Below, piece by piece: positions 35,001-45,889 of a stretch of DNA of 64,000 bases (position 1 is its first letter; every line of letters starts with the position of its first letter). This DNA comes from Turnera subulata (Eukaryota > Streptophyta > Magnoliopsida > Malpighiales > Passifloraceae), in assembly GCA_028386065.3 (NCBI GenBank), contig JAKUCV010002500.1, positions 139,200 to 203,199 of the forward strand, written 5' to 3'. Below the pieces are notes generated by a model. That model saw only the letters and a program-made list of their open reading frames with translations. It did no database searches and was not told the origin of the DNA. The position numbers and the translations under genes are program-made.

Positions 35001-35803
35001 GCAACCCAATCAGCCAAATTCTCTACTTACTCTGCTCCTCCACCTCCTCCTCCTCCTCCTTTTGTTATATTTGTTTCTAATTTTATTAAAGAAAAAATTA
35101 ACAAAACTAATTCAACAAGTAGAGAAACAACGGAGTATGATGGTTTCAATTCTAAGAGAGGACAAAATTGAGGTAGTTGATTGAGTAGGTACAAGAAATA
35201 ACAACTTGTAACCACCAGAAACCCTAAGCTAAATGATATCTGCTTCGGGGACAGCACAACCGAAAACGCCTTTTTTCTGATTCACCTAACATAACAACTC
35301 CGGGGAAGAACATTTCTGGAAGAAAACGAATTCCGTCTGCAACAACAAGTTGATATCAGAAAAATTGGAATGAAGAAATCATAACAGAAGCAGAAGACTT
35401 AACTAACTACAATAAAAATAAAAATAGAAAAGGAAGAAGAAAGGGAACGCCATTTTGGGAATTGAATTTGCCAGAAACATGCTTTTCCTAAACCCTAGAA
35501 CCGAGGGGATTGACTCCCCCAATCAGTAAGCCTAAGAACACCGGATCGCTCCCCCGAATAAAGCACACAAAGATGCAACCCTCCCCCTTCCCCCCGCCAA
35601 TAATATATAGTAAATTATCAGCCACACTCCCACAATAAACAGAAAACACAACCAAAAAATCAATAATAAATTCAGAAATAAAAAATAGAAATGATTTCAC
35701 ATTATCATTCTCTCTCAAACCTTTGCAACCGCCAAAAAGCAAACTGTCAGGTGACAGACAGACAGAAGGAGGAGGAGGAGGAGGAGGAGGAGGAAGAGGA
35801 GAA

Positions 35804-35844
<41 letters not shown>

Positions 35845-36000
35845 TTTGGAGAGATCGAGAAGATTTGGTACCATTTAGCAATCTCTAATTCTCTATGTAA
35901 TAACACAATTCAGATTACTTTCTCCGTTTGTCTTCTTCGGGATAAATTATATTAGGGAGAAAAAAAAAGAGAGAGAAAGGAGAGCTCCTCATTTTCTCTA
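35001..36000 (-). promoter_or_regulatory. 5' leader and promoter region of DA2 with simple repeats
   Basis: The segment lies upstream of the DA2 start. It contains (GGA)n at about 35765-35797 and (AG)n at about 35811-35841, which on the coding strand are CT-rich leader-type tracts. A further (AG)n at 34759-34788 lies in intron 1. Leader exons were not resolved. Confidence 0.5.
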
Positions 36001-36936
36001 TTTTGCTGTTTTGCCTTCGTACGAATTACTTACTACTAGTCACTCCTCCTCGTTTCAATTGCTTTGTATGTATATTCTTTTCTTCTTTTTTTTTGTGCAA
36101 CCTTTGCATATTATTTTCACATTATATTTTTCCAGACTACTCTTCTGTATATACTATATATATTTATATTTTTTTTTAGTGGCAAACATATGATATGAAG
36201 CTTTTTAGGGGGTGCAAGCAACACGAGGACTTCCAAGAGGGTGACCATATGCTAATACAATTTTCGTCCAAACATGTTTAACTCCGAAATTCTAATGAGA
36301 TCCGGTACATTAATGCTAAGTATGATCCTAACCATATATTTCTACGGACTCATGCGCGTGCGTGTATCAATTATCATATTATATCTATGTATGTCAAATC
36401 AAATGCTTATGGTATTTTATTATTATTTCCTCTTTGTCTATTCCCTTTCCTCCAATTTCGCTTTGTCTCCTTCCTTCTTTCGGCTTGGCTTGGCATGTCT
36501 TTTCTTCCGGTAATCCCTTTTTTAAACCCAACATAACTCAAAATTTTATTTCTCTTCAAATTCCAACCCCTCTCCCCCATTTTGATCATGTGTAATTGAA
36601 AAATACAGGGGGGGATTGAATCCGGGTGACGTAGAGGAAGAGGAACAAAGTGAGTGAGGCACGAAATGGTTAGAGTATTGGGCCGGAAAAGAATCATGCA
36701 CACCCATCCTCCACCAAAGATTCAACCAAGTGGACCCTCCTCGTATTATTTTTTAAAAAAAAAAAACAAAAGAAAGAAAGAAGTGGGGCCTTCGTGTTTT
36801 TAATAAATTTCAGGAACAACGCGTCCCTATATGTCGCGTGTCTTCAGACCATTTCTAACTCTAATATTGTAAGTATTCACTTGCGTCCACCACACTTGCT
36901 AATCTGCTATTGCTAATCCGGACCACACCATCTTCA
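36001..36936. other. Intergenic, nothing recognised
   Basis: AT-rich sequence with T tracts. No gene or repeat boundary could be supported. Confidence 0.5.
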
Positions 36937-37560
36937 AGAACTGCATCGCTAATCCTAAACTTTTGCCTCAATTCTCAATTAAGTCTTATAATTTAAAAAT
37001 ATTTATTTGAGTCCTAAACTATTTATTACAGATACAAACAAGTCTTACACTAACTTCTCATGGTAGCTGTTAAGTGTATAATTTTCCCACTCAAATTGTA
37101 AAATAATTATTAAGGTCTTTTAATTTCAATTTTGACTAATTAAGTCCTTAAATCCTAAAAACCTTAAGTTCTACAAAATCAAAAAATCTAAAATTTACAT
37201 AAACCTCAATAAAATCTAAACCTAAGTACTCTAAATTAAAAACCTTGAACCTAACTATAGAAAATTAAACTATAAAACTTTAAATCCTAAATTTATACTC
37301 AAAACTTTAAAATATAAAATTCTAAACCCTAAACTTAAACTCCAAATTTTAAACCATCAATCCTAAAATAGTTATTTTACAATACTAGAGGGACCAAAAA
37401 TTATAGACGTAACGGCTACAGTTAAAGGAAAGTTAGATTAAGACTCGGTCGGTTGTATCAATAATAAAGGGTTTAGGACGTGAATAAGCGTTTTTCAAGT
37501 TGTAGGACTTAACTGAGAAATGAGGCAAACGTTTAGGACTTTGGGTGCACCTTTCCCGTC
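36937..37560. mobile_element. Inverted-repeat DNA element with telomere-like core (copy 2, complete)
   Basis: The left arm (about 36940-37110) and the reverse complement of the right arm (about 37390-37560) align over about 165 bp. Shared landmarks in order are tcctaaac, ttgcctca, caattaagtc, gagtcctaaac and acaagtctta. The 280 bp between them consist of degenerate taaaccctaaa-like units. No coding sequence is present. Long arms with a short core suggest a non-autonomous MULE or foldback element. A clear target duplication could not be found. Confidence 0.7.
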
Positions 37561-38129
37561 ACAGCCGTTTCTTAATTATACAATATTTATTAATTGGGAT
37601 ATGAATTACTGTAAATTGATTCTGAAAAAAAAATGATTTAACTTATCCATTTTGTATCGTTTAGCATTTTTTAGGGTTATTTCTTACATCTTTTAATTAA
37701 CACATAAATGACAAATCATAACATTTTGGCCTCCCTATAATTATTTCTTAGCTCCATCCCTGCCTATCTTCCATAAGAATCGAAATCTTGCACCTTCAAG
37801 TTGAAGAGAAATACAATATACTTTGCCACTCTAACCGCTAGGTGGTTATAATATTTTCTTGTTAGACACCTAGTTTGTTAGTGTCAAATCAGCTAGCAAA
37901 AATATATATTTAAATTGAAAAAATTACATTTTTGGAACCTATACTCACCCTTTATTTTGATTTTTATATTTGTACTCTAATTTGAGAGATTTTGGTGCTT
38001 GATGATGTGGGAATCGTATACCAGCGGATGGCCAATGATTTATTTTTCCACCCAAAATTTACTATTCTCAACTCAAAAGAGTAATTTTCAGCAACAAACA
38101 ACCCAGAACTAACATCATATTCTTATGAA
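37561..38129. other. Intergenic, nothing recognised
   Basis: AT-rich, with no supported feature. Confidence 0.5.
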
Positions 38130-39097
38130 ACTAACCTCAACGAGTGTGAAGTCCCCTCTAGGTCCTCTCTAGTCTCTCTCGAGTCACCTAGGTCCCGCGT
38201 AGGGGTTTTGTCTTGTGTGCTACAGGCATCAAGTCTCGAGTGCATCTCGAGTATTGTTCGGTCTCCTCACCAGTCTGCGTCCATTATTCTGTGTTGTTTT
38301 TGCAGGTTTTCCACGAGACGATGGTGGGTATAGATGTGAATGTTTCTGAGAAGGACAGTACCAGGACTAAAGACGCCTTGCCCGTACTCCAGTTGGGACA
38401 CTAAAGGAATCGTGCCCCTCCTCCCTTGCTGCTTCTCATTGGCAAACCTTGGACAGAGAAGAATTTCAACCCAAAAGCCTTTATGCAAACCATCTCCTCC
38501 ATCTGGTCAATGAAACGAGGTCTTCAGGTTAGTGAATTAGAGAAGAATTTGTTTATGTTTCAGTTCAAAGATGAGAAAGATAAATTGAAGGTTTTGAAAG
38601 AAGAGCCCTAACATTTTGATCTTCACCTACTAATCCTCAGACCAATAGAAGGCACCGAGCAACTATCGGGCATAAATCTTTTCTAGACGCCGTTCTGGGT
38701 ACAGTTCTTCGATCTCCCCTTTGACTACAGGGATCGAAAAATTGCAGCAATGATTGGGAAGAAACTGGGGTTTCTGATGGAAGTATACGAAGACTATGAT
38801 TGGGACATGGTCAATTTCATGAGGGTCCGAGTCTTACTGGATCTCAAGGAACCACTACAGAAGCAGCTCCTAGTTCTACTTGAAGATAGAGAGTCTATTA
38901 CTGTGCTCTTTAAGTATGAAAGCCTCCTTACCTTTTGTTTTCTCTATGGAAGAATCTGGCATAGTTTGAAAGACTGTGGCTTTAAGTCAGATGATGAACA
39001 ACAGTATCGCTATAGGGAAGATTTGAGGGGCCCTCCCTTCCAACAGATACATTTTTTTCTCAAAACCACCCCCACAACACCACCTCTCATAGACCGG

Positions 39098-42000
39098 TGA
39101 AGCGCCCCGACCCGTATTTACCGTACACAGTAAACACGTGCCGGAACTGTGACAACCCAACCCAACAAAGCCCAACAAACAGTGTACAAAACAATAAACT
39201 GGCCAACGGCCCAATAACAAAACTGAAAATCGGCCATTCGGCCCAACAAGGAACTCGTCACCCGAACCCCGGGGACATCAACAACAACAACCATCCGGCC
39301 CAATGGCCCAATCACAACATACACACAGCAGTAAACTCAACAAAATACACAGCGGAAGACTTATGACTCACATGACAACATATGCAAAGCCCAATGCAAC
39401 TAATGGATCCGAGTCCTGTCCGAGGATACGCTTCAGCCTGCCCGGTACGTTCCTGCACTACAAACAACTCATCCTACGGGTTGAAACCCCGCAGGCGAGG
39501 GGTGAGTCCGAAGCGCTCACCGACGAAAGATAAACAGTGATATATGATCAACCATAATACTTTCGAAATAAACACAACAATAAGCACAACAATCACATCA
39601 CAAGGATACTGCCATAACAACTAACACATATTACTCGACAGAGGAATCCAACTCATACAACACATCAGAGGAAACCAACACGAACAATATAACAGAGGAA
39701 ACCAACACAAACAACACAATAGAGGAATCGTACTAAATCATATCAAAGCCAAGACCAAATGAATACTCATTAATTTTTATTACCCATTTTACCTTCTGGC
39801 CCCGTCACTGGACAAACTAGGGTCGTACCAGGTTATCAATTAATTCCGGATGCTAGGTCAAACCAATCCACATCTCAAATCCCGGATATTTGGTATATCC
39901 AAACCACTGGGTATTCGGTATCCAACCTCAGGCAACATCATGCCAACCAGATATTCGGCATATCTGAGCCACTGCGGATATTCGGCATATCCGAGCCACT
40001 GCGGATATTTGGCATATCCGAGCCACTGGGTATTTGGTATACCCTAACCACAGACAACAACATGCCAACCGGATATTCAGTATATCCGAACCATTGGGTA
40101 TTTGGTATACCCTAACCACAGGCAACAAGCCAAACAAATCAAGTAACCAGACCAAGTATCCGACCATAGCATCCCAAAATTAATTTTCAAACCATCGGGT
40201 CGTACCACTACTTCCCACATATAGCATCATATCATATCAATTCCAATTTCCAATTTCTAATTTCCAATTTCCATTTCTCAATTATCCACAGTCAATAGTT
40301 TATTCCAATTATCCAATCACAACACTGTCTACCGACAACAATCACAATTTCCATAACAGTCAAACAGTTATCCAACTTCCTATTAGCTCAAGTTACACAA
40401 CAGGCCAATCCTTCATCAGTTTCATAACATCAATTACTCACAGTCCAACATCAATCACAACACAGTTTCCAATAAACCAGCAACAGTCATACAACGAATC
40501 AATCAAGCAAATCAACATCATAGCAACAACAACAACAATAACCATAGCTGCCAAATACCCAATACAATTCCATATTACCAAATATCCATCAACAGTACAT
40601 ATAACACCAATTATTCACAATTAACAGTTCATTACTATATCCACATGTCCAATAGCACGGTCCAACAACAGCAACATCAATAACCATAATAGTCAAATAT
40701 CCGACAATGACCCTCTCAGTAGTTCATTCAAACAACAAAACACACAATTATCCACATTGACCAGTTCATCATTATTCTCAACACAATATCGCAAATCCAA
40801 TATCACAGTCTAAGATCAACAATAACGACAACTTCTTAGCAGTCAATCAACCAACAGTAATCATCTCAGCAGTTCAATCAATCAACAAAGCAAACACAGT
40901 ATCACGGGCACATATCAAGGGTTATCCATCCTCACCTTGGCCGATTACTCAACTCTGAAAATAATGACCGGTCCAAGCCGGCTCCTCGGGAAACTGCCCG
41001 ATATCCAAACCTATACAACAAGACAACATGCTCATATAAATGCACATAATCGGTATACTATGATGCCCAAATTACGAAATATACCCATCCCGGTTCTTAT
41101 CCGTTATTATTATCTTTTACATTTCCATAAATTAATTATACTTTTTCCAAAATATAATTACCATAACATGATTTTTCTGAAAATACAATGTATGCTTATG
41201 CTCCCAAAGTATTTGTAGAATGTATCCTTTTCTAAAATAGTTACCATATAGTAATTTGCAAAGGTTATAATTCATATTATAATTACCTTGGTTTCTTGAA
41301 ATATAACAAAATAATTACTTTATTTACTTTCACAAAATTACCATATATTTATATTTTCCCAGAATAAATAATCCATATCCCCTTTCCATAATGTTAGATA
41401 GAATAATTATTACCATCACATATATTCTTTTCTAAAGGAAATAATTATGATGAAATAATATTTCTAGAAATTAAATACATATATATTTACATATGTATAT
41501 ATATACTAGAAAGTATTTAACCAAATTTTCCAAATATAATTATAAATCCATTACTGATTACTATTATTATTTTTTTATTTTTTTATTATTTTTATTTTTT
41601 TTATAAACTGGGTTGGGCCATAAATAGTGTTGGACCAGGTCTTGCACAGTACCCAGCCCAGACCCAGCCAGCCCAAACCACAAACCGGCCCAGAATAATT
41701 AGCCCACACTCACCCAGCCCATGACCCGTTCGACTCAGCCCATACCCAGATGTAAACGGGTCAGCACCACACGGATCCGGGTAGCTACCCGGGTCGTCCA
41801 ACCCGCTCCACACCAAACTCGACGGTGCTGGCTCAGGCGCAGCAGCTGCAAAGCGAGGTCGGCGCGGCTGCTGTCGTGTGCAGGCGAGGAGGCGACGGCA
41901 GTAGGTGGGTCGTGGCGGCGTCGTTGTGCTGCAAGCGTCGACGGAGGAGGGCGGCGAGCCAAAGAGGAGAGGTTAGCCCCGTCGGGTTTCCAGCCAAGCG

Positions 42001-42602
42001 CGGCGCGTCGGGCGGAGAAATCGAGCGGCGACGGCACGGGGGTGCGATGGTGAGGGTGGTGCCGGTCGTGGTGGAGGTGGTGGCGGTGAGGTGAAGGTGG
42101 CCGGCGGCGGTGCTCCTTCCCTTCTCTTGTTTCTTTTTTTTTTCCCACCCTTTTCTTTCCCCGGTTCCATTTTCTCTCTTCTTTCTTCTTTTTTTTTTCT
42201 TCTCTCTTTCTTTTCTTTTTTTTTTCTCTTCTCTTTTCCTTCCTCTCCAGCTTCCTTCACCGGCTGCTTTAAACCCTTTTTTTTTTTTACTATTAGGCTT
42301 GTGAGCTCAAATAATGCAAATCCGTCCATATTACGGGCGAATCCGATCCGGACCAGAAAATAACCGATACCTCCTTAGTTATTTTCCGGTGTGATTTTCC
42401 GAGAAATTCCGAAACCCGAAAAATACCAACTTAGTTTCGAAAAATCCGCGGGAAAATCACGAGCGCGGGAAAACCCTCGGTTTCGAAAAACGACTCCCGA
42501 TTTACCTTGAATTAATTACCCATGATTAATTCAACAGTAAATCACGGTGAAACAATTTCTACAGTCCCGGTCAAAATTAAAAATTTTACTCGAGCTGTTA
42601 CA
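39098..42602 (-). repeat. Solo LTR of a Ty3/gypsy element (3505 bp) inside LINE ORF1
   Basis: On the minus strand it starts TGTAACAGCTCGAG and ends GGGGCGCTTCA, giving TG...CA. The flanks are accgg (39093-39097) and gtcgg (42603-42607), consistent with an eroded 5-bp duplication. The LINE ORF1 stops at the left edge and resumes at the right. No coding domain, primer site or internal repeat of LTR size was seen, so it is a solo LTR. Length and style fit Tekay-type chromoviruses, and it shares the ggactcacccct phrase with the LTR at 4046-5656. The part 41600-42300 is GC-rich with pyrimidine tracts. The part 40500-41600 is AT-rich. Confidence 0.7.
39935..40130. repeat. Tandem short repeats (ggatattcggcatatccgagccactg type)
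   Basis: Within the solo LTR about six imperfect copies of a roughly 26-bp unit follow each other. Each contains an internal palindrome around ggatat/atatcc. Later copies are altered to gggtatttggtataccctaacca. Confidence 0.75.
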
Positions 42603-43415
42603 GTCGGTCACTGCCAAAGGCTACCGAGGACTCAAACTCTCCCCTCTTAGGTCAACGAACAACCAAAAAGGAAATGGCAAGTCATTTGATGTGGTTGAAT
42701 TAACTTTCCAATTTGCTTCCTTAGATTCAGCCGGGTCAAAGGAAGGCAATCAACATAAGACCATGAGTATCGGGAGTAAATGTTGATGGCGGCAATCAAG
42801 GGCAAACTCAAAATTCAAATTCACAAATCCAAAACTCGGCTCCAAAGGCAGGTTACACGGAGCACAACATAAATACACCTTTCTCCACACAAAGCCCAAC
42901 CCAATACCTACATCTACCCTGCCTCTTTCCCTACCCTTGGCCCAGCCCACCAAGAAACAGCCAACACCAGACCCGACCTGCTATCCCAATTACCCTCTCG
43001 CCAATTCCTAACCCACTAAAGAACACACTGGAACCAACTCACAAGTCATCACCTAGGAACAGCGGCCTCCCACCCATACCCCGTAAAACACCAAAGCCAC
43101 AAAACCCACCTCTGCCGCGTTCCTAAGTTCACCAAATCCCTTCCACAACACCCCATCACGAACCTAAACTGAGTACTAGCAAGGTCTCTGAAACTTCCCC
43201 TATAAACCTTGATCCTCCTCTTCCCAATTCTCCAGCACCCAACCCGCCACTAATCCGTGACAACCCAACTTCTAAAACACCCAAATTCCCAAATACGGAT
43301 CCTTACCCCCTTCACTATGCTCCAATCAACCCCCACACGAGTATAAGCCTCGCTACTCATATTTCAACCCCCGCACAAAGCATACCTGTAGTCCCAACCT
43401 CAGGCTTTATTACCA

Positions 43416-44265
43416 GTAGTTTGATAATAAATATATAAAAAATTTGAAGATTATAAATTAAAATATTTTTATAGAAATAAATTGGGAAAATCTTGATTAA
43501 AAAATGAAAATTATAGAAAAAAATAAAAATTATAAACAATATGAAGATGATAATAGAGAAGTGAGTAGAAAAAAAATTATAACGTATGTTATAATGTCAT
43601 TTGCATCGCACACGCATAAATACTAATCTATACTATATAGGAAAAGTACAAACTCACAAAAGTACAGGTAAAATTGAAAGACAGACATACTCCTACTTAA
43701 TATTAATATAACAAATAATGAATGACGGGTCATACACTAATAATGAATGATATGTAGTCCTACAATAGCACTTTTAAATAAAAATTGTATTTAATCAATA
43801 TTGAAAGGAAATCATGTCTTATACAAAATTAACAAAGATAGAATAAGATAAGTACTATGAAAAAATGAAAAAAAAAATATTGTTACTTAAACTTACTAAT
43901 ACAAGTGAAATTTGTTGTAGAAAAATATTTAAAACAATGATAAAAAATTTATGAAGGATTTGTGCGTCAAAATAATTTTATAGAGTATTCTATTCCAAAA
44001 ATAACTAATTATTCTTTTAAAGAATTGACTAAATTATATTTTAAAGAAAGTTTATACGTAAAAAGTAAACTAAAAAGATAAATAATATATGATTAATAAT
44101 AAAATATTTATTTATATAAGAAGATTGTGAAAAATATATTGGTACAAAATCTTTATGAAGGTAGGTAAAGGTTATAAATTAACAATATTCACACAAGTAG
44201 ATAATTATAAAAAGAATAATTATTTTTTATAAATAATAAAAATATCGAAAAAGAAGTTAGTAGAG
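43416..44265. mobile_element. AT-rich insertion, Helitron-like parts
   Basis: About 850 bp of very AT-rich, non-coding DNA splits LINE ORF1. It is flanked by the same 8 bp, tattacca (43408-43415 and 44266-44273). Inside, near 43600-43625, gcatcgcacacgcataaatactaat resembles a Helitron 3' end and is followed by tctatactatatagg (43626-43640), which resembles a Helitron 5' end. The insert may therefore hold two abutting elements. Class is uncertain. Confidence 0.5.
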
Positions 44266-44816
44266 TATTACCAATTGTATACAAGCGTCCCCGATTAGAT
44301 CCTAAAGGAAAGAAACCCATAGTTTTTACAACGGGTACAACTGTTTCTCCTACTGAGGCTAGTGCAGTTCCTTCCCCTCCCGCCTTGCCCTCTCTTGGTC
44401 CTTCTAGCTCTGGTAAAGGTACCCCTACTTCTATGACTCCTCTTGGGTCCTCTGTTGTTAGTGCTCTTGATTCCTTTAGCCATCTCTCTTTGCCCCATAT
44501 TCGGTCTCTCGCTGCCCTCCCCCGTGGCCCAACCCCTATGCCGAATGTCCTTCAAACTTTGTCCACCAGGGTTCTCCTCCTCATGTCTTTCCTCCATCTC
44601 CCTACAAACCAAATTTGGCAAGTGACAGCTTGCAACATCTAGTGTCGCCGATTTGGGAGGTACTGCAGGTTAGCCTTCCCCCCTCTTGAATCCTCTAGGT
44701 CGCCTATGGTTGCAGATGATGCTATGGATGCTTAGGATTCCTTAGTGGTGGTTGCGTCTTTTTACTCATCTTATTCTCCATGATTAAGTTATTTTCGTGG
44801 AATTGTCGGGGGCGGC

Positions 44817-45853
44817 CATTAGCACCCAAATTTTGCCCACCTATTTTCGTGTCTTTGTCATTTGTCGCGTTCGAACTCCACCATATTTAGAGTCTGAAAA
44901 ATCGCAAAAATATTTTCTAAAGGTCATGGGGACCATTTATCCATCAAATTATTGTACTAAAAGTGTTCAAGGACTTTCAGGAGTTTCTTGGAATTTTTCG
45001 AGGATTTTTTAGGCTCCGGTGGGTCCCGTTTGAGCGCTCAACAATAACCGAAACCATGACTGCCCGGTCACCCTCTTGCCATGATCTGGTCACCTTCTGG
45101 TTACAGTCCCTGATCTTGTGCAAGCCATAAAAGATTGGCTTGTTGCAAGAATTTCACAAAACTTTAGGGGAATATCCAGGACATTGAGACACATCTCCCA
45201 TGTTTTTACAAGAATTTTTTGAGGTCCCGATGGGCGTTGTTTGCGCGATTAAGAGATTTTTTACCTTGGCTAGTAGGTCATGCTAGGTGACCAGCAGGTC
45301 ATGACCTTGGGTAGCAGGCCATGACAACCGGCCACTCGATCATGTACTGGTCACCTACTGGTCATGTACCCCACGATCTTAGAAAAGCCATAGAAAACCG
45401 TATGATTACCCAAAAGCCATGAAATTTCAGGGGATGTCCCAGAAATTGAGACGCATCCTCCACATTTTTTTGAGAATTTTCAAGGTTCTGGTGGGTCCCT
45501 TTGCTTGATTAAACCATTTTTGACTCCAGGTCGCGTCTCCAGGTCATGATGCCAGGCCATGGCTCCAGGCCAGGATTAACATCATTGAAAAATTTACAGT
45601 CATTGCCATCTAAGAAAATTATAAATAGGGGTCCCCTCCCTTCATTTTTCTTCACCCCGGGAGCCCTGCTCCTACCCTGAGAGTAGTTACTCTCTAGTGC
45701 ACATTTTTGCACTTTTCTATCTCCCTCCCCCGTCCCTCTCTAAGTTGAAATAAAGGGTTTGATATTCGCCCACTTCTATCTCTCTTGTCCCCCTTCTAAG
45801 TTGGAATTCAGGTGCGAAGTTGTCGTCTTCCTAAGCATTCTTTTGCTGGTTAG

Positions 45854-45889
<36 letters not shown>

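Larger units (their letters stand above)
38321..44779 (+). pseudogene. LINE ORF1 (DUF4283, zinc knuckle), interrupted twice
   Basis: From ATG 38321 a single frame runs to 39097 with in-frame stops (38402-38404, 38609-38611, near 38684) but no frameshift. DUF4283 is clear (LLLIGKPWTEKNFNPKAFMQ, LFMFQFKDEKDKLKVL). The zinc knuckle is FCFLYGRIWHSLKDC, in which the second Cys is Tyr and the Gly before His is Trp, so it cannot bind zinc normally. Two of the stops stand where the family has Trp. After the solo LTR (39098-42602) the Pro/Thr-rich tail continues to about 43407. After the AT-rich insert it continues at 44274 (PRLDPKGKKPIVFTTG). Confidence 0.8.

Noticed and set aside
41721..42363. Overlapping frames with Arg/Ser/Pro- and Phe-rich translations
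   Set aside because: They lie in a GC-rich and pyrimidine-rich part of a solo LTR. Composition explains the open frames.
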